A stretch of 64,000 bases of DNA from Ptychodera flava. Lineage: Eukaryota; Hemichordata; Enteropneusta; Ptychoderidae. The translations under genes were made by a program, and so were the position numbers. This document shows, one piece after another, positions 11,263 to 22,975 of this stretch (positions are counted from its first letter, which is position 1; each line of letters begins with the position of its first letter). Location: contig NC_091929.1 in assembly GCF_041260155.1 (NCBI RefSeq), forward strand, positions 31,155,962 through 31,219,961, given 5' to 3'. The notes beneath the pieces are model-generated. The model saw only the letters and a list, made by a program, of their open reading frames with translations, was not told the origin of the DNA and ran no database searches.

Positions 11263-13153
11263 CTGTCTGTCTGTCTGTTTACACGATAACTCAAAAACGC
11301 CTGAACGGATTCAACTCAGATTTGGTACACAGGTACCATATGCTACTTGCAAGAACTGATTAGATTTTGGTTAGTGTGGCTTGCATATTAATGAAGTTAT
11401 GCAATATTGTTTTTTTCCGTACAATGGTTTCCCTATGGAGACGGTAATGACAGTGTAGACATATATCAAGAAACACTGCACGAAATTTCATGAAACTTTT
11501 CACAGATGACAATCTTACAACATTATGATGATACTGTGAGTGTCATGTCAATTGTCTGCTCATTTGCATATTTAATGAACTTTTTTTATTATTGACATAA
11601 CTCTGAAATTCCTGCACCAAACTTGATGATACTTTTAACAAATATTGATCTGATATATATCTAATTATACTTAGAAGCATTGGGCAGTGTCAAGTTAATA
11701 TATAGCTCATTTGCATATTTTATGAAGTTTTGTAATTAGTCATATAACTCCGATATAACTTCACCAAATGTGATGAAATCTGCTGCAGATACTGATCCGA
11801 CTGATATCTAACTGTAGTGTAAAGCATTTAGTAGTGTTAAATTAATTAAGGGTTCATTTACATATTTAATGAACTTTGTAATTAGGCATATAACTCTGAA
11901 ATTACGGCACCCAAGTCAGTGAAATTGGGTACAGATATTGATCTGATAAATATCTAATTGTACTGAGAAGCATTTTGCAGTGTCAAGTTAACAAATAGGT
12001 CATTTGCATATTTTATGAAGTTTAGTAATTAGTGATATAACTCCAAAATAACTGCACCAAATGTGATGAAATCTGCTGCAGATACTGATCCGACAGATAT
12101 CTAATTGTGGTGTAGAGCATTTAGTTGTGTGAAGTTAATTAAGGGTTCATTTGCATATTTAATGAACTTTGTAATTAGTGATATTACTCCAAAATTAAAG
12201 CATTAAATTTGATGAAACTTGCTACAGATGTTGATCTGATAAATATCCAATTGTACTGAGAAGCATTGAGCAGTGTCAAGTTAATAATTAGCTCATTTGC
12301 ATATTCCATGAAGTCTTATAATTAGTCATATAACTCCAAAATAACTGCACCAAATGTGATGAAATCTGCTGCAGATACTGATCCGACAGATATCTAATTG
12401 TGGTGTAGAGCATTTAGTTGTGTGAAGTTAATTAAGGGTTCATTTGCATATTTAATGAACTTTGTAATTAGTGATATTACTCCAAAATTAAAGCATTAAA
12501 TTTGATGAAACTTGCTACAGATGTTGATCTGATAAATATCCAATTGTACTGAGAAGCATTGAGCAGTGTCAAGTTAATAATTAGCTCATTTGCATATTCC
12601 ATGAAGTCTTATAATTAGTCATATAACTCCGAAATAACTGCATCAAATGTGATGAAACTGCTGCACATACTGATTCGACAGATATCTAACTGTGTTGTAA
12701 AGCATTTAGTAGTGTGAAGTTAATTAAGGGTTCATTTGCATATTTAATAAACTTTGTAATTAGGTATATAACTCTGAAATTTCGGCACCAAAATTTTGTG
12801 AAACGTGCTACAGATATTGATTTGATAAATATTTAATTGTGCTATGAATCATTGAACAGTGTCAAGTTAATGTAGGGTTTATTTGCATATTTAATGAAGT
12901 TTGTAATAAGTGACATTACTCTAAAATTACAGCATTAAATTAAATAAAACGTGCTACAAATGTTGATCTGATGGATATCTAATTGTCCCATAAAGCATTG
13001 AGCAGTGTCAAGTTAATTAAAAAAGGACAGCTCATTAAACTCTGAGAGTACTGTGCGAAGTTTTAAAAAAACCTGCTACATATAGTGATAACATATATCT
13101 CATTGTTCTGTGAAGCGTACTACTATTAATGAACCTGTTGTAAACACGTGAGC
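11165..13153 (+). mobile_element. 2-kb element of about 146-bp tandem repeats with octamer motifs
   Basis: Bounded by short inverted termini, AGCTCACGTGT on the left and ACACGTGAGCA on the right. After a GT/CTGT simple repeat (11,208-11,278) the body consists of about ten related monomers. The landmark CATTTGCATATTTAATGAA recurs at about 11,571, 11,708, 11,850, 12,001, 12,149, 12,297, 12,440, 12,587, 12,735 and 12,882, spacing 140-150 bp. Alternating monomers are more alike than neighbours, so the higher-order unit is about 290 bp; two such units (about 12,050-12,340 and 12,340-12,630) are almost identical. No protein is encoded. It occupies the intron in which copy 1 should have exon 4. Confidence 0.8.
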
Positions 13154-13594
13154 ATATTCAGTTCATATCTGGTTTTAACTTACTGTGGCAACACGGTTAC
13201 TGACTTTTGGCATTATTTTTGGCAGTATGTCTTGTTTTATCTGAGAATTTTGTTACTTGTAAGAGCTATGTATACCCTTTTATAGCAAAAATGACATAGT
13301 ATAATGTGGACAAATCACCCATTTTAGATCAACTTTCTTTTCTTCATCAATTACAACCTTTGAAGTGTAAAAGATTGTAAAAGTGTAAAAGAATATAGAA
13401 GTGTAAAAGAATGTTAAATGCAATTGAGAAGGATTTCATTCCGTGTAAATCTTTCGAAACTTAAAACAGGTTACTTAACGATTGACAAAGTGCGCAATCA
13501 CTTTTTACTTATATTACAATATTTGAGTCAATGTATAATAAAACAACAAGATTATAAACCTAAAAACAAATTTTCATTAACTATATATACTGAC

Positions 13595-13878
13595 CATTTA
13601 AGAATGTACCAATATTTACTCAGCCATTCGCTGCTAGGCGCCATGCACTTTCTCCATATCACATCGCCACATCTGTCCCGGATGAGGGCGTATATAAGAT
13701 ATGCTAATGTAAGACTTGTAAAGATGAACAAAGCGAGGGCGTTTTAGAAATTATACCAACAGGCGTAGATGAAGTATGCGCAGTAACACAGGACCAACAA
13801 GGCATACAGTGTTAGCTTGATGACTTCCGATTGTCGCTCACACAATTGGTAAAAGTCATTAAGCCATTTGCCCATTTT
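13595..13878 (-). pseudogene. CNT copy 1 exon 3 with a premature stop
   Basis: 284 bp as in the other copies. Reads KMGKWLNDFYQLCERQSEV, then [20 protein letters not shown], where TAA replaces the Tyr codon (TAC) of copies 2 and 3. Beyond the stop the frame is still open: [32 protein letters not shown] and SKYWYILKW. Acceptor TCTCGTTTTCAG, donor GTCAGTAT. Confidence 0.9.
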
Positions 13879-14364
13879 CTGAAAACGAGATAAACATTCC
13901 GAGACTGCAATAGCTGTCAATTTGACCTCGTCTCTGCTCAAAGCCGAAACAAGTGTCTTCTTACATTGTGGAACCTCTGACGTCATTTAAGCATTGTAGA
14001 TAAGACATTGCAAATATTTGTTAGGAAAGACACGGCAATGCCATAACAGCTGCGTGGTATTTAAACTGAAAAGGCCATTCATCAGACATCTTCATATCAT
14101 ACCATACGATATAAACATGTACAATACAAAGCAAAGTGAGACTTCCATACCAAATTGCTTGTTAATAGTTGTTTATAAACCCTGTCCTCCAATGTGTGTA
14201 TTGATTTGCCACAAAAGGATGCTTCTACAGTGATGCTTCAGTGTAATGAGACATCGCATGCTCACAATGAAAGTGCAGTTATCAAAAGCAAAGGCATCTT
14301 TAACTTCATCGTGAAACAGAAAAGGGTGGAGAAACAGTTCAAGATTCCAATATGTGAAACGTAC

Positions 14365-14478
14365 CTTCGCAGCACCAGTCTTGGTAGCGGAACTACCATG
14401 CTCATGGTCATCAGTGATTCTATTGATCTCCTCTTGTTCGTGAACGACTTGCCCATCTTTCTTACTGAGTACCATTCC
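14365..14478 (-). pseudogene. CNT copy 1 exon 2 (cytoplasmic N-terminus)
   Basis: 114 bp, phase 0 at both ends, 38 codons: GMVLSKKDGQVVHEQEEINR followed by ITDDHEHGSSATKTGAAK. Copies 2 and 3 have 138 bp at this place. Hydrophilic, acidic, as SLC28 N-termini are. Acceptor GCACCCACCAG, donor GTACGTTTC. Confidence 0.75.
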
Positions 14479-15051
14479 CTGGTGGGTGCAGTTGTGAATG
14501 TAGAAAAAAGGGTGTATTACTTTTGTGTGCATATAAACACAATTTTTAAGAGTTTGTTTTCCATGCATTAAAGCAATGTACACGCTGTCAAATTGGCCAT
14601 GTCGGATTCCTACAACTCTCTTCGTTCACATTATTTCATCCTGACATAGAAAATTGACATTGACCCAGTCTTCACTTTTTTTAAGAGTTTGTTTTCAAGT
14701 CATTCAAATTGTTCGGGATAAAACTCACGAATGACCTATGATTTTAAGCTTCGGTGAGCCTTTGCTGCATTATTAAATATTTTTAAGTGTTGATTTAAAA
14801 AAATATCGTCGACATTATAAAAGACTTCAATCATTTGAAGCTTCACAGTAGGAAATTATCACAATGCATGCCATGTTTATGTCAACTTGAGAGAAAAAAA
14901 TCAATGACAATGAAAATCAATGGCGAATTAACATCACTTTTGGCCTAATAGATCTGATAAACTGTCGAAAGTATGGAAAAATCCGCATTGATATAAAACA
15001 ACGAACATGCACACTTCTAAGGTAAGGGAAATTAAGTAATATGATAATGAT

Positions 15052-15237
15052 ATTGATGATGATGATGATGATGATGATGGTGATGGTGGTGATGGTGATG
15101 ATGATGATGATAGTGGTGATGGTGGTGTTGGTGATAATGATGATGATGATGGTGGTGATGGTGGTGGTGTTGGTGGCGCTGGTGGGGATTGTGCTGGTGG
15201 CGGTGGTGTTTATGTTGGTGGTGGTGATGATGATGAA
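15052..15237. repeat. (GAT/GGT)n trinucleotide repeat
   Basis: Degenerate GAT, GGT and GGTGAT triplets. Frames give poly-His on one strand and poly-Met/Val on the other, as expected from a simple repeat. Located in intron 1 of copy 1, 120 bp from exon 1. Confidence 0.9.
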
Positions 15238-15356
15238 TCATTGACAAATAAAAATTAAATTTGTGCTACAAAGAGAGGCAATTGAGCCCGCATTGCTATT
15301 TGCAATTCCAACAACTTACTGAATGCTTGCTTACATTACATCCTGTCGCTTCTTAC

Positions 15357-15413
15357 CTCACTTGGTGCTTCAAGCTTTTCACTTTTGCTAGTAGACACGT
15401 TTAAAGTAGCCAT
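15357..15413 (-). pseudogene. CNT copy 1 exon 1 (start codon exon)
   Basis: 57 bp from ATG to a GTAAGAAG donor: MATLNVSTSKSEKLEAPSE. It matches the exon 1 of copies 2 and 3 in position, short length, phase 0 and a Met-Ala start, though not closely in sequence. Confidence 0.7.
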
Positions 15414-17249
15414 TTCTTTGCTAACCGGAAAATGGTGTACCAACTACCAACCCTTGATTGCAATTCGCGTGAATAGTTTTGAACATAACCTAATTGATCA
15501 GAAGATAGGTCAACAGACAACAAGCCCTGAATACCGCCTTGTGTAATTAATACAGTTTTTCCTAATCATTAAAAATTACGTAGACATAATACGGCTGTGG
15601 ATTTGTCAACTTTGGTAACAGAATCTTCATTGTTTAGTGAAACATTTCTGACTGAACGTGGAAATACCTAAGTAGACAGTCAGGGAAACATTTATAGTCA
15701 GAACCAATGATAACTTTTACTTAAAATCTGATTTGTGTTCCATTACCCTATCATTTTTCGTAAATATGTGAAATAATGTTATTCATAAAGATGAGAGTTA
15801 GGATGAAGAAATGGATAAAAGTAAATAATATTACCAAACAAGTATCGCTATGCCGATTTTGACATGGCACAATAGATAAATTGTACCGATGGCATGTGTA
15901 GTCGAGGGAAAGGATGCGAAGAACGTACAAATATAATGTGGCTAATTTAGAAAATTTGCATGAAAAATCAAAGCCTGATATGACAAAGGCTAAAGTAAAT
16001 AAAATCGATTTACTTCTTTTCGTCTTGTAATAATCTACTTTGCTTAACTTTTGAGTTGAACAACAGTATTGAGTAAACACCAGAAGGCTACTGAAATCTA
16101 GTACATTTGAACCAGTTTATCTAATGTGACCTAGTAAAACTCTAATTTGGCAAAAAATATTCCAAGAGCAGTGTCACTTTGGTGTATCTGCGTACGTAAA
16201 GCTACTATAACCTAATTCTGATATGGATGTGTAACCTTATGTCATAGAGGTTGAAATCTTGTCAAGTTTTCGACAATAAATGACATAGTACTCGTATATC
16301 TGGGATAATATGTTACTGGGGTAAAGGTTAATTGGTCTTTACAACTAAATAGGCGTCAGGACACTGATATGGTTACACATAACCGCAGAAATATAAATGC
16401 ATACAATCTCTTAAATGTTGTAGCCAAAATCATCAACAGAAACGTACATACAAACAATATTTTATCAAAACTATATCGCTGGAAATGAAGCCGCTTAAGA
16501 CTACTCAATAAGACAGCTTCGGGAACAGGATTGGAACGTGTGGAGCCACGGTGAGGTTGGAGGCAAACCATCAACAAGGCCTAGGGGTCGCTTAAAACCT
16601 CGATGTAAAGGGCGACATTTGTGGTGTACACTGTATGAAGATAATAATGTTAACTCTGAAAGCCATCTTGATCTAGTTTACTCACAACAACGAAGAATAT
16701 GATTACGGAAATGACGACAAACTTTATTACACAGCGTCGATGTGCAGATGACACGGTAGATATACGAGTAGACAATCACTTGAGGTCAGGTTGACTCCTT
16801 GCCAAAATCTATAAATGTTTGTTTTCTGGAGCGACCGTTTATTAATTCATGTTGCTGGGCATGGCATTCACTTTTTTTTACACAATTTTGAATTTTTTTA
16901 CCATTGAATTTTCGACAGTTCAGACTCTCAAGAGCCTGCAATGTTGTATGATTAAATCCATTGGATTTCAAGTAGAGTATAATTTTTGTTCTATTCTGAG
17001 TGAGCAAGGTAACCATCATGTGTTACTTTTGCTGCGGCATGTCATGACCTTGTCGCATTTTTCGTCGAGATGGTGACACCTTGGAAAGTTTTTGTGATTA
17101 AAACAAAGTATTCTCTGTTCGCCCAAATTCTGAAGGATTGTGCATCTATAAACTACTGCAGATGTCGATGGGCGACTGTTGCTTCATACTAGAACATGTC
17201 ATACGAATGAAAAGCCATGGCATCCGGGTCCTCTCATATTAAAATTGCA
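15414..17249. other. intergenic stretch 5' of CNT copy 1
   Basis: AT-rich, with no recognisable gene or repeat. Promoter elements of copy 1 would lie here or further right but none stands out. Confidence 0.4.
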
Positions 17250-18425
17250 TAATATATTTTGACTGGCGTTCCCCAAGGTAGTATACTCGGGCCTTTATTT
17301 TTCATCATTTACATAAATGATTTGCCACTTTATATTGATAATAACATTGACATGTACGCAGATGATTCAACCATAACTACCAGTGCAAAATGTATTCAAG
17401 AAATCGAGACAACTTTGAACTCTGACTTAAATAATGTTTATAATTGATGTAAGAATAATAGAATGGCCATTAATTGCGACAAGACAAAGAAAATGATTGT
17501 AACAACGCAACAAAAACGTAGACATTTGAATAAACAAACTTTAGACTATAATCTTGGTGAAACGGAATTGAAAGCAGTACACTGTGAAAAGATTCTTGGT
17601 ACGCTTGTCGATGAATATCTGTCATGGAAGCAGCACTGTGACAAGATTTTTAAAAAGTAAATAGTAATATTGCTTTGCTCAAGAGAATAAGACAGTTTTT
17701 ACCTATGAATATAAGAAAACTTTTTTATAATAGCTATATTTTACCACACTTGGATTACTGTTGTCATTTATGGGGAGCATCACCGTTTATGAAAGGGTTG
17801 CATAAGATTCAGAAACGTGCTATCAGAGTGATGTGTGATGCAAGGTATAATGCTTCGACCGAGCATTTTTTAAAACAATGCATATAATGCCATTACCAGA
17901 TAGAATAGTTTATAAGAATGTTTGTATGGTTTTTAAATGTTTAAATAATCTTGCACCGCAATATATGACAAGTCTTTTTACCGAAATTGATCATAAAAGA
18001 GTTACAAGATCTAAGATGCAAAAATTGTTAGTGGTTCCTGCAACAAATAAGGATTTTTATCGAAAAGGGTTTACTGTAAATAGTGCCAATCAGTGGCATA
18101 ATGTCGATTTAAATATAAGATCTAGTAACTCAATGAGCAGTTTTAAAACTGCTTACCTGAAAGCTTATTGGGTATAATTTTTGTGTTTGTGAGTTTTAGT
18201 TTTCTAGTTTTCTTGTTAAATTTGTTTTTGATATCTAGTGTCATTGTGCATTTTTTCCCTCCTGTGTGCAGGTGGTGACTCCTGGCCACTTTTTTTCTGC
18301 GCATTGTATTGTTCTAGCTTTGTTAGTCATGTTTCATGTTGTTTTGCTTTGTATCAGTTTGTATATTCATCTGAGGGCCCTGGGGAAGATAAGCATCTTT
18401 ACTGAAGCCTACCAGGCTAAATATA
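17250..18425 (+). mobile_element. 5'-truncated LINE (reverse transcriptase fragment)
   Basis: Starts inside the reverse transcriptase with LTGVPQGSILGPLFFIIYIN and the catalytic YADD (DMYADDSTITT), then INCDKTKKMIV, the thumb-type block LSWKQHCDKIFKK, RIRQFLPMNIRKLFYNSYI, LPHLDYCCHLWG and LHKIQKRAIRVM. The order and spacing are those of non-LTR retrotransposons of the jockey/CR1/L2 group. The frame is broken by a TGA at 17,445-17,447 and by frame changes near 17,655 and 17,880. The 3' untranslated part runs to a conserved-looking GGGCCCTGGGGAAGATAAGC and a short ATATA tail. Dead fragment on the plus strand between CNT copies 1 and 2. Confidence 0.88.
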
Positions 18426-18429
18426 TAGT

Positions 18430-20627
18430 CATGAACGCATCATCACTAGGAGAAATGCGGCAAACTGAAACAGGATGCGAATCAGGAAACCACAAGTAAA
18501 ACTGTTCTCGAAAGACAAATTTTCACTTCGGTATATTTTGGGCTCCATGACTCCGCGACTATGCTGCATCCAAGCATTTCCTTTTGTTATCGGATCTCAC
18601 ACAATATACATAATGACACTGTAGATGGCATTTTGGGCTGTACTTACCTGATAGGTCCATTCCATTAGTTCAATAACTTCACCATTGCTTCCCTTGGCGT
18701 CCATTTCAACATTAATTTACATTCCTTTGTAGCAATTATACGAAATAAGTGACCCACGTTTCTGAACTGTTTAGTAATGGAATAACTCCTTAAGTACTTA
18801 ATATTTAGAAAGGGATTATACGTGGTAATTAAGTAATTTTGTCAATCTTGCTCAGTAAAATATTTTCATGGAAAGTCCTGATCGACTGAAACTTTACAGC
18901 CGAATGCTTCTACATCAGCACGTGTGCCGTCATGCCTACATTTGATGGCCCAGAAATTTTCAAAACAAAGTGACCTTTCACCTGAGGAGGCACCCCCAAG
19001 CTGAAACTTTTGAGCATGAAATGTGGATGTAGTGTCCTTTGGTGATATTGAAAACACCTATGACATCTTACCTCCGTCGGCCTCAACTTTAATGCTGTGC
19101 ATCAAATATATCTCTATACATTTGATATTTTCAAATCTATAAACACTGACTCTATAACGGTTAACTCTCTACAAGTATCCTTTCGCAGCAAGACACAACA
19201 AAGGCAATCATATGGTGGCAAGAGAATGCCGGCGGGGGGGATATGTATACGTGCCGCCCAATGGGGTGGATATTTCAGCAATTTGGTCGAAAATGGGGGT
19301 ATCAATTCACAGTAAACCACGGTCTAAATTGGGGTCGATTTTTGAGTGCCACACAACAACAAATTCCAACTATCAGTTCCCGTCTTCTTATCAGGGTTTT
19401 GAGCTGCACTCAATAAGCATCGATATCTTTTTCTGTGGCAGGGGAACCATTACAGAGACCCCCTGGCTTTAGCCAAAGTAAATGTAGATTTTGTTTTAAA
19501 ACACAGTCACTAATTGTCAGAACTCCATATATGGAAGAATTTTGCCCGATAGAAAATATCGAAACAAAGTGGCTATACTACTACTATCATAACAGGTCGA
19601 CCGTGGGAAAACTAGCAGTGCCTTATGGACGAATGGCAAGTTTGGAATTGTAGTTTGGAATTTTAAAAATCACCAGTCAGACTGTAACTGCAGATAACTG
19701 ATAATTTCAGAAGCTTGACAAAACTTTAGTGAGGCTGAAAGATAGTTCCTTTTACCCAATTTTTTTAGTATTTCCAAAAAGGTTTTTCGGAAATCATGGC
19801 TTGGCCAGCAACAACATAGCCGTAAATGCAGTATAGTGGTAGGCTTTGCCAGTAACTCGGTCATGCAAATGCTTGCTTTTTACCCGATTACGATTTTGCA
19901 AATTTTGACACTATGACTTTTGAGCTGGGTCAAAGGTCATAAGGTCAAAAATGGGGTCCTAAAGTAGCGAGATTTTACTTCTAAAATGGGCCCCGGATTT
20001 TTTACGTGCGGCCGCACACCCCTACCACTTCTCAGAGCAAGCTCTCCCCGCCCCCCGGGAAGAGAATATAGGCACGTTTTAAACTATAACGCTACCTTAA
20101 AAAATTGTGTGAAACCTCCCTGTTTGCCTTTCATGTTTTGAATAATCACGGTTCATATAACCCCTGCTCATTCCTCCGACCCCAAAGGTCGCACCGGATT
20201 CCAAAGGTCGCACGTAATGATCGGTGACCAAGCTCCATTTGATGCTTAAAACATTCCCTAATGGCCATGGAGTCATTACGCTGAATATACAAAAACTTAA
20301 CTTAGACTACGTGGCCGGCAAGTAAGAAACAACAATGCATTTTGTGAGAGTTCTTTGAATCAAACATACGGTAACATAATTATTCTGCGTAGGAATTTGA
20401 AATTGAATTGCTTTTAGATATCCAAACAGCAAACTCATATCTCCAGCAATATACTATGAAATCGGGTAGGGTGAGGGTTCAAGATTCTTCCCAAAGAGAG
20501 CGCCTCCATTTTATTTTTCTTTTGATTTGAATTTAAGTTTCGGAACCCTGTTATATACCTTTGGTAAAGCTCATATTTAAGATTTACATTCGGCATGAAA
20601 TGATGGTTTTGCAGGAGATGTTTAAGT
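18430..20627. other. intergenic stretch between LINE and unit A
   Basis: Apart from the candidate exon at 18.65 kb I recognise no gene. The part 19,190-20,070 contains repetitive-looking phrases (AATGGGGTC, AAATGGGCCCCGG, GCGGCCGCAC) suggesting old transposon sequence of unknown type. Confidence 0.4.
18648..18704 (-). CDS. candidate alternative first coding exon of a CNT gene
   Basis: A 57-bp minus-strand frame from ATG (18,704) to a perfect CAG/GTAAGTAC donor encodes MDAKGSNGEVIELMEWTYQ. Length, phase 0 end, hydrophilic content and small size match exon 1 of copy 1 (57 bp) and of copies 2 and 3 (63 bp). It lies 3.2 kb 5' of copy 1 exon 1 and could be an alternative start for copy 1 or a relic of another copy. 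No protein homology supports it, so it is an inference from exon architecture. Confidence 0.35.
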
Positions 20628-21179
20628 ATATTTCCATCAAAAGTAGAGATTTATTGATTGGGGTGGCGAATTTCCTTCAACTAGCAGCAGAAATACAAAA
20701 AAATATGCGAAAAGATAATACCACAAAAGGTCATCTAAACCATATCTGAACATTTATTCCAATGGCAGCTTGCCTCCCGTAATGTATAGGAATAACTTCA
20801 TTCTTCAGCTAAACCCCCATCCCCACCCTCTTTCTTGGCAAATATGATACATTACCTGAACTTTACGCAAACTATACCAGATTTCCCCATACTCTGACTT
20901 GCTATCATAAACATAATGTAAATCACAACCCTCAATAAAGAAGCCTTGACAAAGCAAAGCCATCTTTACAAAGGTGCATTAAAATAAAAATCGTGCCTTA
21001 CTTTCAACTCGGCAAAGCTAACCCGTTGCATTGTCCCTAGAGTATCGAGCAAAGCTCTATTATGCAGACATCGGCGTTTTATCACAAGTTCGACATCAAA
21101 ACGTTGAGGGCGAAATTTTCCTTTGTTTCCGACCCTTACACAAGTGCAACCTTCATTTTGTCTATGAAAGTCGGATTTT

Positions 21180-21800
21180 CGCGGTTCTGATTTTATTTGA
21201 ATAAATTTTATTATGCAAATTTCATTATAAATCTCTGTCATCCGCAGAATGGCATTTAACATTCAAATTAGTTGCAGGCGATTGGAATATGCTAAGATAA
21301 TCGGTACAGTAATCCACTGTAAACCGAATGTGGCTGATACTTTTGATGTTTAGCTTCACACTATTTTTGTTTTAATGTCCATGATAGGTTTTTGTTCTGC
21401 TCCTCAAAGCATGCTGGGATAGTTATTAGCTTGTGAACTAGGACTCCGTTTTAATTCTTGATAAGTTAATTCTGGTCCAGACTAGAATTCAAATATAAAT
21501 AGTAGCAGTGCATTCTACCTGACGACGCGATGTTGGCAAGATGAAAAGTACAGGTTCTCGTATACTTTGAGGAGTAGAACAAAAATATGCAATTGAGACA
21601 CAAAACGAAAACAATGGAAACATTATCCAAAGTTAAAACTACTCAAAAACAATCCAGCTATTTAAGAAATTTTACATTCATAATTCTACAATGAATATCG
21701 GAAAATGTTTCTTTATCTTTATGTAAAGATCGACTTATGAATAGAGAGGGGAAATAAGAAATAATTTGTAAAGATGTGTAATGATTAATGAAAGCGGATA
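21180..21800. other. nearly invariant block in unit A 3' flank
   Basis: This stretch and 34,150-34,830 in unit B are virtually identical by eye, apart from one 44-bp tandem duplication plus a short extra segment in unit B, while surrounding introns differ often. It contains a TATAAATAG box at about 21,497 on the plus strand and no open frame of note. Confidence 0.7.
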
Positions 21801-22332
21801 AGTTTTACACGCCTGATGAAAGCACATGTACTAGATTTTAAGTCACAGAAAACAATAGTCTGCAGATTTTGTACACCATACACCACTTAGTCCCTGATGT
21901 GTCAATTTTTAAGATGCTGAGGTAGCACAGAAATATTCCTAAATATAACCCAAACAATCCTATCCTACATGTTACAAATATAATCTTGCCCATGTGCTAA
22001 ATGATAGTACATCCAAATGTAACAGGCTAAAATATGTCAGCCGCCCTTTTGCTGTGAAAAAGAATGTTATTTGAAGATGGTAGACAATTTAACTCTTTCA
22101 GTGATTTTATTTACTTTGTTGTATTGCTGAGCAGGGGATTAATGGGTTTATTTACGCCAAACGCAACATTTTATCTATGGTACTGGTAACTAGAAGGAAA
22201 AACGTTTACATCTATCATGACAGTAACTACTTTCGAGTTGCTACAGCATACCGCCATGCTGCATTTAAATTGTACCGCTTAGTGTTCCGTTTACAGATTG
22301 TTCTGTGATATCCCAGTCGGTGTATAACATTC

Positions 22333-22450
<118 letters not shown>

Positions 22451-22923
22451 AAGGAAGACAAAAAGCGTTAGTGACATTAGGAAGTAACACACATAAAAGT
22501 AGGATACCAGAAATATTTCTACGACAGCTAATGACTGACATAAATAGAGCATACTTGTTTTAACATTTTAGTATTTTTGCAGTATTTTGAATATTGCTGG
22601 CCATTACCCGGAAACCCCAGACAGTACTATGTTTTCGGGAATAAGGCGCAATGTGGTAAGAACGATAAAATGGTACTCTATGAGTAAGTAGACAGTAAAC
22701 AGTGTTTACGAGAACAGACTAGACAGTGTTAACGAGAATCACAAAATGTCAATTAGGAGTATTTTGTGAAAATTATATTCGATACATGCCAGTAAATTTT
22801 TTATCTCCAAGTTCGGGAAAACCCCAAACAGTACGTGTATGCGTCTTTCTAACACCCCTTATGAATCACAATGACTCCCAGTAGATGGTAAGTAGATTAT
22901 GCGTTTAGGAAATAACAGTTATG

Positions 22924-22961
22924 CTATGCTCTAGTTGTGTACTGGAATGCAATTCTCGCAG
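22924..22961 (-). CDS. possible C-terminal exon of CNT copy 2
   Basis: If the GTAAGTTC after exon 10 is used, the next good acceptor CCTGTTTAG at 22,962 gives ARIAFQYTTRA and a TAG stop. The intron would be only 58 bp. The alternative is no splice and the tail [13 protein letters not shown]. Both versions are conserved in unit B (36,914-36,951). Confidence 0.35.
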
Positions 22962-22975
22962 CTAAACAGGACAAA

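Larger units (their letters stand above)
6396..15413 (-). pseudogene. CNT copy 1: degenerate concentrative nucleoside transporter
   Basis: Nine of the ten exons of an SLC28-type Na+/H+-nucleoside symporter can be placed: 15357-15413, 14365-14478, 13595-13878, 10025-10216, 9424-9585, 8964-9226, 8194-8354, 7025-7201 and 6396-6576. Most are open and well conserved, including the signature [12 protein letters not shown] in exon 9. Four faults mark it as non-functional: TAA replaces a conserved Tyr codon in exon 3 (after CWYNF); exon 4, which encodes membrane segments in copies 2 and 3, cannot be found in the 3.4-kb interval where it should lie; exon 8 is 161 instead of 169 bp, an 8-bp deletion that shifts the frame; and the substrate loop reads GMTGVP where the family has GQTEAP, losing the conserved Glu. 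Remaining exons are intact, so decay looks recent. A sequencing or assembly error could explain one fault but hardly all. Confidence 0.88.

Noticed and set aside
15032-15247. Poly-histidine ORF on the minus strand
   Set aside because: It is the translation of a degenerate GAT/GGT trinucleotide repeat inside intron 1 of copy 1; the other strand gives an equally open Met/Val frame.
20966-21262. 98-codon minus-strand ORF in the unit A 3' flank with a possible AAA/GTAAGG donor
   Set aside because: The frame is disrupted in the near-identical unit B sequence (33.96-34.2 kb) and no family is recognisable.
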